A DNA stretch of 45,412 bases from Sphaerochaeta sp. Phil3 (GTDB lineage: Bacteria > Spirochaetota > Spirochaetia > Sphaerochaetales > Sphaerochaetaceae). Location of the stretch: assembly GCA_001940825.1 (NCBI GenBank), contig MSGT01000018.1:1-45412 (forward strand), given 5' to 3'. Under the pieces are notes generated by a model that saw only the letters and a program-made list of their open reading frames with translations, was not told where the DNA came from and ran no database searches. The translations under genes and the position numbers were made by a program. Shown piece by piece: positions 1 to 8,633 of this stretch; positions within the stretch are counted from its first letter, which is position 1, and each line of letters opens with the position of its first letter.

Positions 1-22
1 CCCGACTTTTGTTACAGCCCCT
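1..22. mobile_element. Terminal inverted repeat of an insertion sequence (left window edge)
   Basis: These 22 bases are the exact reverse complement of 45390-45411 at the other edge. A short perfect repeat exactly at both ends of an otherwise unique segment is what remains when an assembly stops at copies of one insertion sequence, with the body of the element lying outside. No transposase is visible, so the family is not named. The unique DNA begins at about base 23. Confidence 0.6.
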
Positions 23-228
23 ATTGAAAGAATAAAGCAGAGACCGGCATATGCCAACACTTTTTCTTCCTACTCAGAACCATGCAGCCACACGGAAAAT
101 CCTAGCTTGACGATTGGGCAAACCCATGGTAGCTTCTATATGGAAGCGGACATGTTCCGCTTAAATCATCATTTGACCATGCATCAACCATCTGCATGAC
201 AGAAATAATAATATAGGAAGTGACCTCC
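23..228 (+). promoter_or_regulatory. Upstream region of the tatD operon with possible promoter and hairpin
   Basis: No gene is seen here. A possible promoter has -35 TTGGGC at 114-119 and -10 TATATG at 137-142, with a 17-bp spacer. Just downstream, AAGCGGA (144-150) and TCCGCTT (156-162) form a perfect 7-bp stem around CATGT, which would sit in the 5' leader of tatD. There is no U-run after it, so it is not an obvious terminator. Both calls are tentative. Confidence 0.3.
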
Positions 229-1005
229 ATGCGTTTTTTCGACACACATTGCCATATTGGACTGATACACGAAGACCAGCTTGAACAACTCATAGCCGTG
301 CAGTATGCAAAGAGGGCCGGAGTCGCCCATATAGTCTCGATCTGCAACAGCCTTACGGACTTCGAAACGGTGTACAACAACCTTAAGAGTGCAAAGAACG
401 TCTACCATGCAGTAGGCGTATCGCCCACGGAAAGCGGCAATGTGCTGCTCAACTGGGAGACGGACATCCAAAAGTTCCTCAAGATGGACAGGGTCATAGC
501 CGTGGGTGAAACGGGGCTGGACTACGGCAAGTACAAGCAGTATCAGGACATACAGGTTGAAATGTTCCTAAAGCACCTTGAGATTGCAAGAAGGGCCCAC
601 CTACCTGTAATCATCCACAACAGAGAAGCAGGAGCCCACATCCTTGACATCCTGAGAACAAACATTCCAGAGGAAGGGGCGATATTCCACTGCTACTCAG
701 AGGACTGGGAGTATGCATTCAAGGCAATGGAGCTGCCGGTGTACTTCTCGTTTGCTGGAAACATCACCTACAAGAACATACGAAAGCTCACAGACACGGT
801 AAGGAACCTCCCGGAGAACAGGATCCTGATCGAAAGCGAGGCTCCGTTCATGGTGCCTGCGAAGTACACGAAACGCAGGAACAAGCCTGAGTATCTGCCG
901 GAGACGGCCAAAGCCGTGGCTGACATAAAGGGGATACCGCTTGAGGAGATGTCAGAGATCCTCTACCAGAACAGCCTCAACGCATTCCATCTCACAGAGG
1001 AGTGA
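229..1005 (+). CDS. TatD-family metal-dependent deoxyribonuclease
   Basis: Predicted cytoplasmic TIM-barrel hydrolase of the TatD family, which has 3'-5' exonuclease activity on DNA or RNA and is linked to oxidative damage repair. The DTHCH motif at residues 5-9 supplies the HxH metal ligands. Further ligands are the Glu in GETGLDYGK, the His in VIIHNRE and the His in IFHCYS. The usual C-terminal ETDAP motif reads ESEAP here, replacing the ligand Asp by Glu. Length (258 aa) is normal. I chose ATG at 229 because AGGAAG at 215-220 is correctly spaced from it; the in-frame GTG at 220 has no room for a ribosome-binding site. The downstream dus gene follows closely, so the two are very likely co-transcribed. 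Confidence 0.85.
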   Translation: MRFFDTHCHIGLIHEDQLEQLIAVQYAKRAGVAHIVSICNSLTDFETVYNNLKSAKNVYHAVGVSPTESGNVLLNWETDIQKFLKMDRVIAVGETGLDYGKYKQYQDIQVEMFLKHLEIARRAHLPVIIHNREAGAHILDILRTNIPEEGAIFHCYSEDWEYAFKAMELPVYFSFAGNITYKNIRKLTDTVRNLPENRILIESEAPFMVPAKYTKRRNKPEYLPETAKAVADIKGIPLEEMSEILYQNSLNAFHLTEE

Positions 1006-1013
1006 CGCCTGAC

Positions 1014-1994
1014 ATGGAAGGACTCCTCCACCCCGTCTCTATAGGAAACCTCAAGCTAGATGGCAATGTGTTCCTTGCTCCCATCGCAGGCTACACGGAC
1101 AAGATATTCCGCAGCATCTGCCTTCGCCACGGTGCTGACCTTGCCTACACTGAGATGGTCAGCAGCGAAGGGGTTGCGAGGGACAGCGAAAAGACCGTCA
1201 TGCTCATGGAAAGAGGCGAAGGGGAAAGGAACCTTGCGGTTCAGCTCTTCATGCCTGATGCAGACACAGCCAAGCGTTCGATTACCGGAGTGATGGCCTA
1301 CAACCCAGCCATGATAGACATAAATGCAGGATGCCCTGTGCCAAAGGTTGTCAAGACGGGAGCCGGCAGCGCACTTCTCAAGGATCCAAAAACGATAAGG
1401 GAAATTGTATCGGTCCTTGTAGAGAACACCAATGTACCTGTTACCATCAAGATAAGGACAGGCTGGGACGTGGAAGGCATCAACTACCTGGAAACAGCCC
1501 AGGCGGCCTTCGATGGCGGAGCAAGTGCAGTGTGCATGCATGCCAGGACACGCAGCCAGCTATACATGCCAACGGCGGACTGGAGCAGACTCAAGGATCT
1601 GAAGTTGCATTTCCCAGAGAAAGTCATCATAGGTTCAGGAGACCTCTTCTGCGCCCAGGATGGTGCCAGGATGCTTGAAGAAACCGGAATAGACGCCATA
1701 ATGTTCGCACGTGGGGCGATTGGAAACCCGTTCGTGTTCGAACAGGCCAAGGCCATGATGCAAGGAAAGCAACCTCACGAACCAACCATACAGGAGAAGA
1801 AGGAAGCCATAATCGAGCACCTGCACGGACTTGTTGGCTTTCTTGGAGAGAACGCCGCCTGCAGAGAGATGAGGAAACACGTATGCGCCTATCTCAAGGG
1901 CATTCCAAACAGCGCAAAGGTACGCCAGGCGGCAACGACGGCTCTTACGGTCAAGGCATACGAAGAGGCCTTGGACCTGCTCCAATTGACCTAA
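1014..1994 (+). CDS. dus: tRNA-dihydrouridine synthase (DusB-like)
   Basis: FMN-dependent enzyme that reduces uridine to 5,6-dihydrouridine in the D-loop of tRNAs. The FMN-binding barrel begins with LAPIAGYTD near residue 21. The catalytic Cys107 lies in NAGCPVPKVVKTGAG. Downstream motifs are IKIRTGW, HARTRSQLY and the phosphate-binding IIGSGD with ARGAIGNP. At 326 aa it is full length. ATG at 1014 is preferred to the in-frame GTG at 1002 because AGAGGAG at 996-1002 is a good ribosome-binding site for it. That site lies over the end of tatD, which stops only 8 bases earlier, indicating an operon. Which Dus subfamily (B or another) cannot be settled from motifs alone. Confidence 0.9.
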   Translation: MEGLLHPVSIGNLKLDGNVFLAPIAGYTDKIFRSICLRHGADLAYTEMVSSEGVARDSEKTVMLMERGEGERNLAVQLFMPDADTAKRSITGVMAYNPAMIDINAGCPVPKVVKTGAGSALLKDPKTIREIVSVLVENTNVPVTIKIRTGWDVEGINYLETAQAAFDGGASAVCMHARTRSQLYMPTADWSRLKDLKLHFPEKVIIGSGDLFCAQDGARMLEETGIDAIMFARGAIGNPFVFEQAKAMMQGKQPHEPTIQEKKEAIIEHLHGLVGFLGENAACREMRKHVCAYLKGIPNSAKVRQAATTALTVKAYEEALDLLQLT

Positions 1995-2039
1995 TCCCAC
2001 CTAAATGATAACGTTCCAAGACGTGGAGAAGAAAAAAGG

Positions 2040-3353
2040 ATGAAAGTACTTGTTTTGGGCTCAGGCGCAAAGGACCACGCAATAGCATGGTGGTTTTCCA
2101 AGAGCAGACTCATAGAAGGTCTATATGTTGCGCCAAGCAATCCAGGAACTGAAAGCTTCGCCGTCAACCTGCCGGATGTAGACCCTGCGGACAAGGATCA
2201 GGTGCTCAAGGCATGCAAGGACAACGGCATAGACTTCGTCTTCATTGGAACGGAGAAGCCTCTCTTCACAGGTGTGATAGACCATTTGAACAAGAATGGG
2301 ATCTCCACGTTTGGAGCTCCAGGCTATGCGCTCAAACTTGAGGGAGACAGGAAGTTCGCCCGCGAATTCGCAAAACGTCACAGCATACCCGTGCCGGAGT
2401 ACCACGTATTCGAGAAGAGCTCGGAGATATCGGCCTTTTTGGATGAGAATGCGGGCAAGACCTTCACAATCAAGTCCAACGAGCTGTCCCCTTCCAGGAT
2501 GATGATACACTCCAATGACAAGGATGTGCTCGTTTCGTATGCAAAAGAGCTTTTCAAGAAGGGGCCTGTCGTCATGGAGGATTGCATAGACGGCATTGGA
2601 GTGACGGCATCGATACTGGTGGACAACGAAGGCTACTACGTGCTGCCCATTTGCTCGGAGTACACCAAGCGCGAACATACGGACAAGGGAGTGGGAACCC
2701 CCACGGGCGGAATGGGTGCGGTGTGCCCAGTATCCATAAGTCAAGAAGCCATGGACCTCATTTCAAAGAACATAATCCATCCTACTTTCAAGGCCCTCAA
2801 AGAAGAGAACCTATACTACAAGGGCGTGCTTACGTTCTCGATCGTACTCTCTCCAAACGGACCGTTCCTTGTGGACTACCATGTACGTCTCAACGACCCT
2901 GCCACTCAGGCAATGGTCCCTCTTATCAGAAATGACCTAATCGAGCTCATGGTCGCTATGCAGAACAACACACTCAAGCGGATTGCTCCAGATGTCACTG
3001 ACCAGAGCTCTGTAAGCGTAGTCATTGCATCGGAAGGCTACCCAAACGACACCAAGACAGGTGCAAAGCTCCAATCGGTGGATCCAAGATACCTTGGAAA
3101 CTTCATAGACGATGGAGCATACGTCTTCTTTGGCGCCGTCAAGCGTGAAGCCAATGGAGAGATATACACCACCGGAGGAAGAGCCGCCACCATCGTGGGC
3201 CTTGGCCAGAACATCATTGAAGCCAATTCAAAGGCCTACGGCGCCATAGACGCCATAGAATTCGACGGTTCCTGGTACAGAGAGGACATTGGAAACAAGT
3301 TCTTCGAGAATGCCTCAGAGGACAGACAGTCTAGAGCAGACCTGCAAAACTAA
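2040..3353 (+). CDS. purD: PurD-like ATP-grasp protein (phosphoribosylamine-glycine ligase family), divergent active site
   Basis: The 437-aa protein has the overall PurD architecture: N-terminal VLGSGAKDHAIAW (canonical GSGGREHALAW), an ATP-grasp core, and the diagnostic GTPTGGMGAV near residues 219-227. PurD joins phosphoribosylamine and glycine with ATP in purine synthesis. Several active-site segments are unusual. The expected KADGLAAGKGV loop reads IKSNELSPSRMM, without a GKG. The Mg-binding EYNVRFGDPETQ reads DYHVRLNDPATQ at residues 279-290. No other pur gene is nearby. It may be a diverged PurD or a relative acting on another substrate. It starts at ATG 2040 behind a GGAGAAG stretch. 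Its 3' end overlaps the convergent envelope-protein gene by 23 bp. Confidence 0.7.
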   Translation: MKVLVLGSGAKDHAIAWWFSKSRLIEGLYVAPSNPGTESFAVNLPDVDPADKDQVLKACKDNGIDFVFIGTEKPLFTGVIDHLNKNGISTFGAPGYALKLEGDRKFAREFAKRHSIPVPEYHVFEKSSEISAFLDENAGKTFTIKSNELSPSRMMIHSNDKDVLVSYAKELFKKGPVVMEDCIDGIGVTASILVDNEGYYVLPICSEYTKREHTDKGVGTPTGGMGAVCPVSISQEAMDLISKNIIHPTFKALKEENLYYKGVLTFSIVLSPNGPFLVDYHVRLNDPATQAMVPLIRNDLIELMVAMQNNTLKRIAPDVTDQSSVSVVIASEGYPNDTKTGAKLQSVDPRYLGNFIDDGAYVFFGAVKREANGEIYTTGGRAATIVGLGQNIIEANSKAYGAIDAIEFDGSWYREDIGNKFFENASEDRQSRADLQN

Positions 3354-5052
3354 GCCTTACAGCGAAAAGAACCTCAATGTTCGAGTAGGTTGCACCCTTG
3401 TCGTTTCCGTAGTTCCAGCGGTTGTCAAGTGCAATCGCCGAGCGAAGGGAAACGAAATCACACAGTACACCACAATACTCCAATTTGCAGACCAACGAAT
3501 ACTCCGGCACGTGGCCGTCTGTCACATACGGTGTAAAAATGAACTTTGGTTCATCGTCATCCATAACAGGAGCCTTTGGAACTTCGTTTGTGTCCTTGTC
3601 GATTCTGTTCTCTCCGTGGACCATGAACAGTGCAGAAGCGGCAAGGAAGCTCTTCAAACTGGAAGCTTCGAATCCAGCTGAAACCACAATGGCATCTGGA
3701 CCATAGACATAGCCCATATACTGATAGTCGTCGAAGCCCGTCATCCGGTTGCCGAATATGAGGTCCGTATGCCTGTGGTCGTATGCAACCGAAGACTGCG
3801 GGTTTGGAGGGATCTGACCACCGTCAGCAGTCTTGTCATCCTTGAGGTACAACGACGGGGATGTGTATACGCCTTCGATGTAGGCTGAGGCAATGAAGTC
3901 CTTCAATGGAAACGAGTAGGCAATGTTCAACAATAGGCCGTAGCTATTTGGAGTGGTATCCGCATGTTCGAACTTGAGCTGAATCTGATCACCAATGAAT
4001 TGGAAATGGGTCGAAAGCCCTGGGACTATTGCAATATCCAATTCAATGGCAAAGTAGTTGTTTATCCTGTGGTTGCGGAAAGTAAATTGATTGTGCAGAA
4101 CATTGAACGGATTGAGCATTTTCACTGTTCCTGCAGCGTTGTCGGTGATTTGCATGACACCTTCAGTAAGCGTCAAAGTCACCTTGTTGAAGACATTGAA
4201 GCTGAACCTGTGGTTAAGGACTTCAGGATGGTATTCGTCCCACGTGGAATAGTCCAGACTGTCCTTCGCGAAACCCAACGGATATTCGCCTGCATCCGTT
4301 TCATTTGGATCGAACGCTGCAATCGTCATGGTATATCCTATGAACGGATAGAGAAGCGAAACCTTTGCGAAATCCTGATAGAAGAAGTTGTCACCAATGG
4401 TAAGGTTTCCGGTAAAACCACTACCGGCGCTCATTCTGTCTCTGCCAATAACGAAGTTCAAACGGTCGAAACCAGCTGAAAAATACGCTTTATGTGGTCT
4501 GTAGAAATCCATTTTGGACCCGCCAAGTTCAAGTTCCAAATTGGAATCAAAGGACGAGAAATCCCATTCGTCTGCAGACTTTATGAAATCAAGGCCAAAG
4601 AAACCTGTATAGTGCTCGCCAAGATGAAAGGTTCCCTCCATCAGGAGAAGAGGCTCAATGTCCCTGAAGGGAAAAGGGAGTTCTCTGATACTTACAATTT
4701 CATTTGAATTGAAAACACCTACGGGACTGACTGAGACATCTGCATCAAATACGACGTTCCTTGAAGAAAAAACGCTCCGGGGCTTCACCAAAACGCTCCT
4801 AAGTTCCAAAGCCATCTTCCTTGCTTCCAACGGCAGCTTTTCAAGGTCTATTTCATCCAGGAGGAAAAGCATATCATCAGAAGAGAGAGGTGTAACGACA
4901 CCGTGCATCGTCATACCTGCTATTCTATACAATGAAACAAGTTGCCTATATTCGTTCGATATCCTTGAATATGTGTTCTGGTATGCAGCGACCTGAAATG
5001 AAAATACAAAGAGGACTATGAACAGCATCAAAAGGAAGACTGTTTTCTTCAT
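3331..5052 (-). CDS. Exported envelope protein, probable outer-membrane barrel
   Basis: A 573-aa protein with a clear signal peptide: MKKT, a strongly hydrophobic stretch, then FQVAA before the mature part. The body is rich in alternating aromatic and polar residues and ends in a hydrophobic strand, as expected for an outer-membrane beta-barrel. One stretch (GRDRMSAGSGFTGNLTIGDN) recalls Wzi/capsule-assembly-type barrels, but the family is not assigned. ATG at 5052 is chosen because CTCCT at 5062-5066 on the plus strand (AGGAG on the coding strand) is 9 nt away; the TTG at 5061 has no such site. It is the last gene of a four-gene minus-strand run with two other exported proteins and an acyltransferase. 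Its 3' end overlaps purD by 23 bp. Confidence 0.65.
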   Translation of the reverse strand: MKKTVFLLMLFIVLFVFSFQVAAYQNTYSRISNEYRQLVSLYRIAGMTMHGVVTPLSSDDMLFLLDEIDLEKLPLEARKMALELRSVLVKPRSVFSSRNVVFDADVSVSPVGVFNSNEIVSIRELPFPFRDIEPLLLMEGTFHLGEHYTGFFGLDFIKSADEWDFSSFDSNLELELGGSKMDFYRPHKAYFSAGFDRLNFVIGRDRMSAGSGFTGNLTIGDNFFYQDFAKVSLLYPFIGYTMTIAAFDPNETDAGEYPLGFAKDSLDYSTWDEYHPEVLNHRFSFNVFNKVTLTLTEGVMQITDNAAGTVKMLNPFNVLHNQFTFRNHRINNYFAIELDIAIVPGLSTHFQFIGDQIQLKFEHADTTPNSYGLLLNIAYSFPLKDFIASAYIEGVYTSPSLYLKDDKTADGGQIPPNPQSSVAYDHRHTDLIFGNRMTGFDDYQYMGYVYGPDAIVVSAGFEASSLKSFLAASALFMVHGENRIDKDTNEVPKAPVMDDDEPKFIFTPYVTDGHVPEYSLVCKLEYCGVLCDFVSLRSAIALDNRWNYGNDKGATYSNIEVLFAVRLSFAGLL

Positions 5053-5086
5053 GCAATCCAACTCCTACGAACACAAAGGATGACAA

Positions 5087-6289
5087 TCAACCTATGGAAA
5101 GACCTATATAGGCAATCTCGCAGCGTTGGTAGAACCAGTCGGTTGTAGAAACCCTGCCGTTGTGGTACCCAAGCTCAATCCTTACATGCCTGCCAGGAAG
5201 GACATCTCCTAGTTCGACCCCTCCCGCAACGCTGAATTCACGTTCCCATGGATTGTCAGGACTATATGAGTTTGGCATATGTTTGGTCTGACCGTCCTGA
5301 TGAAACTGAAGGTCCGCGGATACGAAAACGGATACAGCTCTACTGATGTCGAAGAAAAACTCAAAACCTACATGAGCACGAAGGGCGTTGTAACCCGTTC
5401 CTGTCTTGCGCTTAAGTTCATCTTGGACCTGCTCTTCTGTAAAGCCTTCGCTGGAGCCTCCTACATATTCGAGAAGAGGTGTTCCACTTTGGGTGTTGTG
5501 CCCAGCAGGTGTACTTGAGAAAGGCCTGAGCCAAACATCCTTGAAAGGCCATTCCAACTCTCCATAGAACCTAAGCCCAAAAGGAAGATCTACAGAAGCC
5601 CCAACGATCCAATAGTTGTCCCTGACATATTCCACAAGGTTGTGTATGTAGTAATCCTTCCCTTCCTCTCGGCCTTCGAAATCGGCATTGATTTTGCGAC
5701 CGTTGTTGAAATCGACCCTGTTCCTTTCATAGAAGTCGTCGAGTATCTCGTCTCCGTAGTGGCCTGAGAAATGATGCATTCCTCCTCTTATGGTGAAGAC
5801 GTCCCCCACTCTTATGCTTGCACCTGCCATCCATGTGCCATCGAATCCAAGGCTTGCGCTGGAATTGAATATCATGAAGAGCGTGTTCAAGGCACCCCCT
5901 ATGGTCAGCTCCGCGTCTATTGAAGGAATCTTCTCGTTGCCGTCGTATCGGACACGAGCCAAAGAAGCGGATGTTCCAAGTCTCATTTCCAGATAATTGC
6001 TGTATTTGTCAGGGTCAGCGACCATATTGTCGCTGACGGGAAGCATTATATAGTCTGTTGTAGTCGAACTGCCATCTACAATCTTTACCGCAGCTTTGAT
6101 TCTAGTTGGCCTTTGGTTTGGATCAAGAGCCTTTTGAATATGTATTCTGGAAACGAACGAATAAGGATCAGCTACAGGCTCCTTGAACAAAGGGCCTGCA
6201 GCTGGAACGATCTCAAATTCAAATCCACTTGCAAAAGAAAGGCATAGAGACAGAATCAGAACTGCAACGACACATGCAGGCCTTTTCAT
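5087..6289 (-). CDS. Exported DUF1207-like outer-membrane protein, paralogue 2
   Basis: A 400-aa protein with signal peptide (MKRPACVVAVLILSL then SFASG). The mature N-terminus contains PLFKEPVADPYSF, and a central block reads GGMHHFSGHYGDEIL. These positions and the surrounding barrel-like strands resemble DUF1207 outer-membrane proteins, which have an HxSSHxGDE-type motif. The same order of motifs is found in the gene immediately upstream, so the pair is a tandem duplication. Its ATG directly abuts the TAA of that gene, indicating translational coupling. The function of DUF1207 proteins is unknown; the family assignment rests on pattern memory and needs a profile search. Confidence 0.65.
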   Translation of the reverse strand: MKRPACVVAVLILSLCLSFASGFEFEIVPAAGPLFKEPVADPYSFVSRIHIQKALDPNQRPTRIKAAVKIVDGSSTTTDYIMLPVSDNMVADPDKYSNYLEMRLGTSASLARVRYDGNEKIPSIDAELTIGGALNTLFMIFNSSASLGFDGTWMAGASIRVGDVFTIRGGMHHFSGHYGDEILDDFYERNRVDFNNGRKINADFEGREEGKDYYIHNLVEYVRDNYWIVGASVDLPFGLRFYGELEWPFKDVWLRPFSSTPAGHNTQSGTPLLEYVGGSSEGFTEEQVQDELKRKTGTGYNALRAHVGFEFFFDISRAVSVFVSADLQFHQDGQTKHMPNSYSPDNPWEREFSVAGGVELGDVLPGRHVRIELGYHNGRVSTTDWFYQRCEIAYIGLSIG

Positions 6290-7537
6290 TTAGTTCACCC
6301 CTATTCCAACCGTAACACTTGAGAAACGCTGATAGAACCACTGAGTGGCAGGTACCCTACCGTTGTGGTAGTAGGCTTCCAGCCTTACAGTCCTTCCATC
6401 GCTCAGGAAATCTCCAAGCTCTATGCCACCGCCTACAGTCAGCTCCATCTCCCAAGGATTGGACTTATCATAACCACCCATTTTGTGAAGGGTCTGTCCA
6501 TCCTGATGGAACTGCACGTCAGCAGCTGCGAATACGGAACCAAAGCCAACGTTGATTCTCCACTCAAGCCCTGTATGTATCCTCCAAGCTTTGTAGGAGC
6601 CATTGGCGGTTCTCTTGAGGTTCTGTTCCTCATCAAGCTGATACTGTGGAATCTGTTCTCCATCTGCAGCATCACCACCAATCCTGTCTATCATGGTTGG
6701 TCTGCCATTGTCGCCATCAACTGGGTTGTCATAGTCAGCGGGACAATGCACGAACGGACGAAGCCAGCTAGGATTCTGAGGAAGTTCAGCCTCACCATAG
6801 AGCCTTATTCCAAACGGGAGGTCCGCTGATATGCCGGCGATCCAAGAATTGTCACGCACATACTCGACAGGGCTTACAAGATAGTATTTCTTTCCTGCCT
6901 CGGCCTTTGCATATTCGAACAAAGAACCGCCACGGTATTGCTCGGAGGAATCCACTTTGTTGTACTTATAGAACTTCTCGAGCATCTCATCTCCGTAATG
7001 GCCTGAGAAGTGATGAATACCAACTCTAATGCTGACGCAATCTGCAAAACGAACGCTTGCACCAAGAAGATATGCACCATCGAAGTCCAAGGTGTCGTTC
7101 TTACCAAACATGTTGAATATTGTGTTTATGTAACCTGCGAGGTTCAGCTCCAAATCGATCGAAGGAACCCAACCTTCTCCACTGTACCTGAGCCTTAGCA
7201 AACCCAGAGACATGGCAGTCTTCATGTTTATGTACTTGTTGTTGCCAGCCTTGAGAGGTGTATCGTCATAAGGAAGGAAATCGTAGAAACCGCGGTCGTT
7301 TTCAGGATTGGCACCATCGGTCTCAATTATTACCGAATAGACCTTGTTTGGTCTGTTGTCCTCATCCAAGGCCATTGCAATATGAAGTTTCGATGAAAAC
7401 GAATATGGATCGGCTACAGGCTCCCTAAAAAGAGGAACCTGAGGCATTGGGTCGAACGAGAACGTACCTGCAAATGCAGCGCTTACCCCCCCCCACGCCA
7501 AAACGACGATCAGAACCGCAAACAAAACCTTTTTCAT
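6290..7537 (-). CDS. Exported DUF1207-like outer-membrane protein, paralogue 1, with poly-G tract in signal peptide
   Basis: A 415-aa paralogue of the gene that follows it: signal peptide MKKVLFAVLIVVLAWGGVSAAFAG, then PLFREPVADPYSF, a conserved middle block ending GIHHFSGHYGDEML, and a C-terminal GYYHNGR-type strand region (here AYYHNGRVPATQWFYQRF). It starts at ATG 7537 behind AAGGGGTAAG. Codons 15-18 contain nine consecutive G residues, so a one-base slip would frameshift the gene within its signal peptide; homopolymeric G tracts control surface-protein expression in Treponema pallidum. The upstream acyltransferase ends 32 bp before, so the genes are probably co-transcribed. Confidence 0.7.
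   Translation of the reverse strand: MKKVLFAVLIVVLAWGGVSAAFAGTFSFDPMPQVPLFREPVADPYSFSSKLHIAMALDEDNRPNKVYSVIIETDGANPENDRGFYDFLPYDDTPLKAGNNKYINMKTAMSLGLLRLRYSGEGWVPSIDLELNLAGYINTIFNMFGKNDTLDFDGAYLLGASVRFADCVSIRVGIHHFSGHYGDEMLEKFYKYNKVDSSEQYRGGSLFEYAKAEAGKKYYLVSPVEYVRDNSWIAGISADLPFGIRLYGEAELPQNPSWLRPFVHCPADYDNPVDGDNGRPTMIDRIGGDAADGEQIPQYQLDEEQNLKRTANGSYKAWRIHTGLEWRINVGFGSVFAAADVQFHQDGQTLHKMGGYDKSNPWEMELTVGGGIELGDFLSDGRTVRLEAYYHNGRVPATQWFYQRFSSVTVGIGVN
7486..7494 (-). repeat. Nine-G homopolymer inside a signal-peptide coding region
   Basis: Nine C residues on the plus strand are nine G in the coding strand. They span the last two bases of Trp15, Gly16, Gly17 and the first base of Val18 of the envelope protein at 6290-7537. 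It is the longest G/C homopolymer I noticed in the window. Slipped-strand mispairing would switch the reading frame; the sequenced state is ON. Confidence 0.75.
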
Positions 7538-7569
7538 TTTCTTACCCCTTTTCCCTTTTATTCTATGGA

Positions 7570-8481
7570 CTATCTGCTAGGCAGAGTAGCTTTCTTTGTG
7601 TAGTCGAATTCCAGATTTGGATTCTTCCTAAGTTCGTAGCAGTACTGCCGTATGCGGGCAGCCCACTCTTCGTTGGTGATGGAGTCGTCCAGTTTTGCTG
7701 GGTCTATTGTACTTCCAACCACCAGGCGCATGGTCTGACCCCTTAGCTTGAACATCTCATCCACAAGGAACAATGTCTCAATCGAAGTCTTAATGTGGAA
7801 GAAACGACGAAAACTCGTCCAACGGTGCATTCTTTTGCTCAACTGACCATCGGTATAGAACACAACTATTGGCACGTTGTTTCGCTTTGCAATCTTGACG
7901 AAAGAGGGCTTCCAGTCATAGTCGAAGACCTCCCCAAAACTGAGTTTCCTTGAGCAGTACCCAGCCGGATATATTAGAAGTGACGTCCCTTCGTTAACGG
8001 CATCCAGGAGGGTCCTCACCTCTTTCTTGTTGTAGACGCAGCTTTTTCCAAGAGGCTTGATGAACTTGAGGAAGGACTGAGCCACGAGTCTGCAATCAGG
8101 GAACTCTCTATGGAGATAGTCGAAAAGGACCATGGCTTCAGGCCCGCCGTAAGGATGGTTGGATGCAAACATCACCTTTTGCCCTTTGAGGGTTTCGACC
8201 GCATCCGTCCCCTGCCCTTCATATGACGGATGGATTCCAAGGAACTCCACGGCTGCATCCAGGAACTTCTGGGCATCATCGTCCTCGTGTTCTGCAAAGA
8301 ATGCGTTCAGTTCCTTGACATGAAGAATCTTCTCAAACCAGTTGTACATGAACTTGGGGACAAGCTTGCCCAAGGTTGGGCTCACCCTCGTAGCGAGTGC
8401 CTTTATATTGATGGGAAGAAAGCTCTCCTCTTTCTTTGAGTTTGAATCCTTATCTTCCTTTTGTTTACTAATGTTTTCCAT
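7570..8481 (-). CDS. Lysophospholipid/ornithine-lipid-type acyltransferase
   Basis: Predicted membrane-associated glycerophosphate-type acyltransferase that moves an acyl chain onto a lipid acceptor. ASNHPYGGPEA is the catalytic His block. The usual HX4D is not present; the acidic residue is a Glu one position later, similar to the NHPxGxxD form seen in Bacteroidetes lysolipid acyltransferases. LLIYPAG is the second conserved block (normally FPEG). The open frame extends to a GTG at 8550, but no ribosome-binding site is present there and a promoter (TTGAAA/TATACT) lies inside that extension. I therefore place the start at ATG 8481, giving 303 aa and a nearly leaderless message. It precedes three envelope-protein genes, which fits a role in envelope lipids. 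Confidence 0.7.
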   Translation of the reverse strand: MENISKQKEDKDSNSKKEESFLPINIKALATRVSPTLGKLVPKFMYNWFEKILHVKELNAFFAEHEDDDAQKFLDAAVEFLGIHPSYEGQGTDAVETLKGQKVMFASNHPYGGPEAMVLFDYLHREFPDCRLVAQSFLKFIKPLGKSCVYNKKEVRTLLDAVNEGTSLLIYPAGYCSRKLSFGEVFDYDWKPSFVKIAKRNNVPIVVFYTDGQLSKRMHRWTSFRRFFHIKTSIETLFLVDEMFKLRGQTMRLVVGSTIDPAKLDDSITNEEWAARIRQYCYELRKNPNLEFDYTKKATLPSR

Positions 8482-8491
8482 ACCATTTGCC

Positions 8492-8519
8492 AGTATATAC
8501 CACGACTGCCAAGTTTCAA
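8492..8519 (-). promoter_or_regulatory. Predicted promoter of the acyltransferase/envelope operon
   Basis: On the minus strand, -35 TTGAAA (8514-8519) and -10 TATACT (8492-8497) are separated by 16 bp. The -10 ends 10 nt before the ATG at 8481, so the transcript would have almost no 5' leader. Confidence 0.5.
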
Positions 8520-8633
8520 ATCGTTTTCTTCGTTTAGAGAAAAATGCCACGAATTTGACGATGTTGCATCAAGTCATGCACAAAAGCCAACGAAAGACCC
8601 TGCACAAATCCAGAAACAAACCCAACGAAGGAC

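Noticed and set aside
3331-5052. Firm assignment as capsule-assembly Wzi protein
   Set aside because: Only one short stretch is reminiscent; overall length and pattern are not sufficient.
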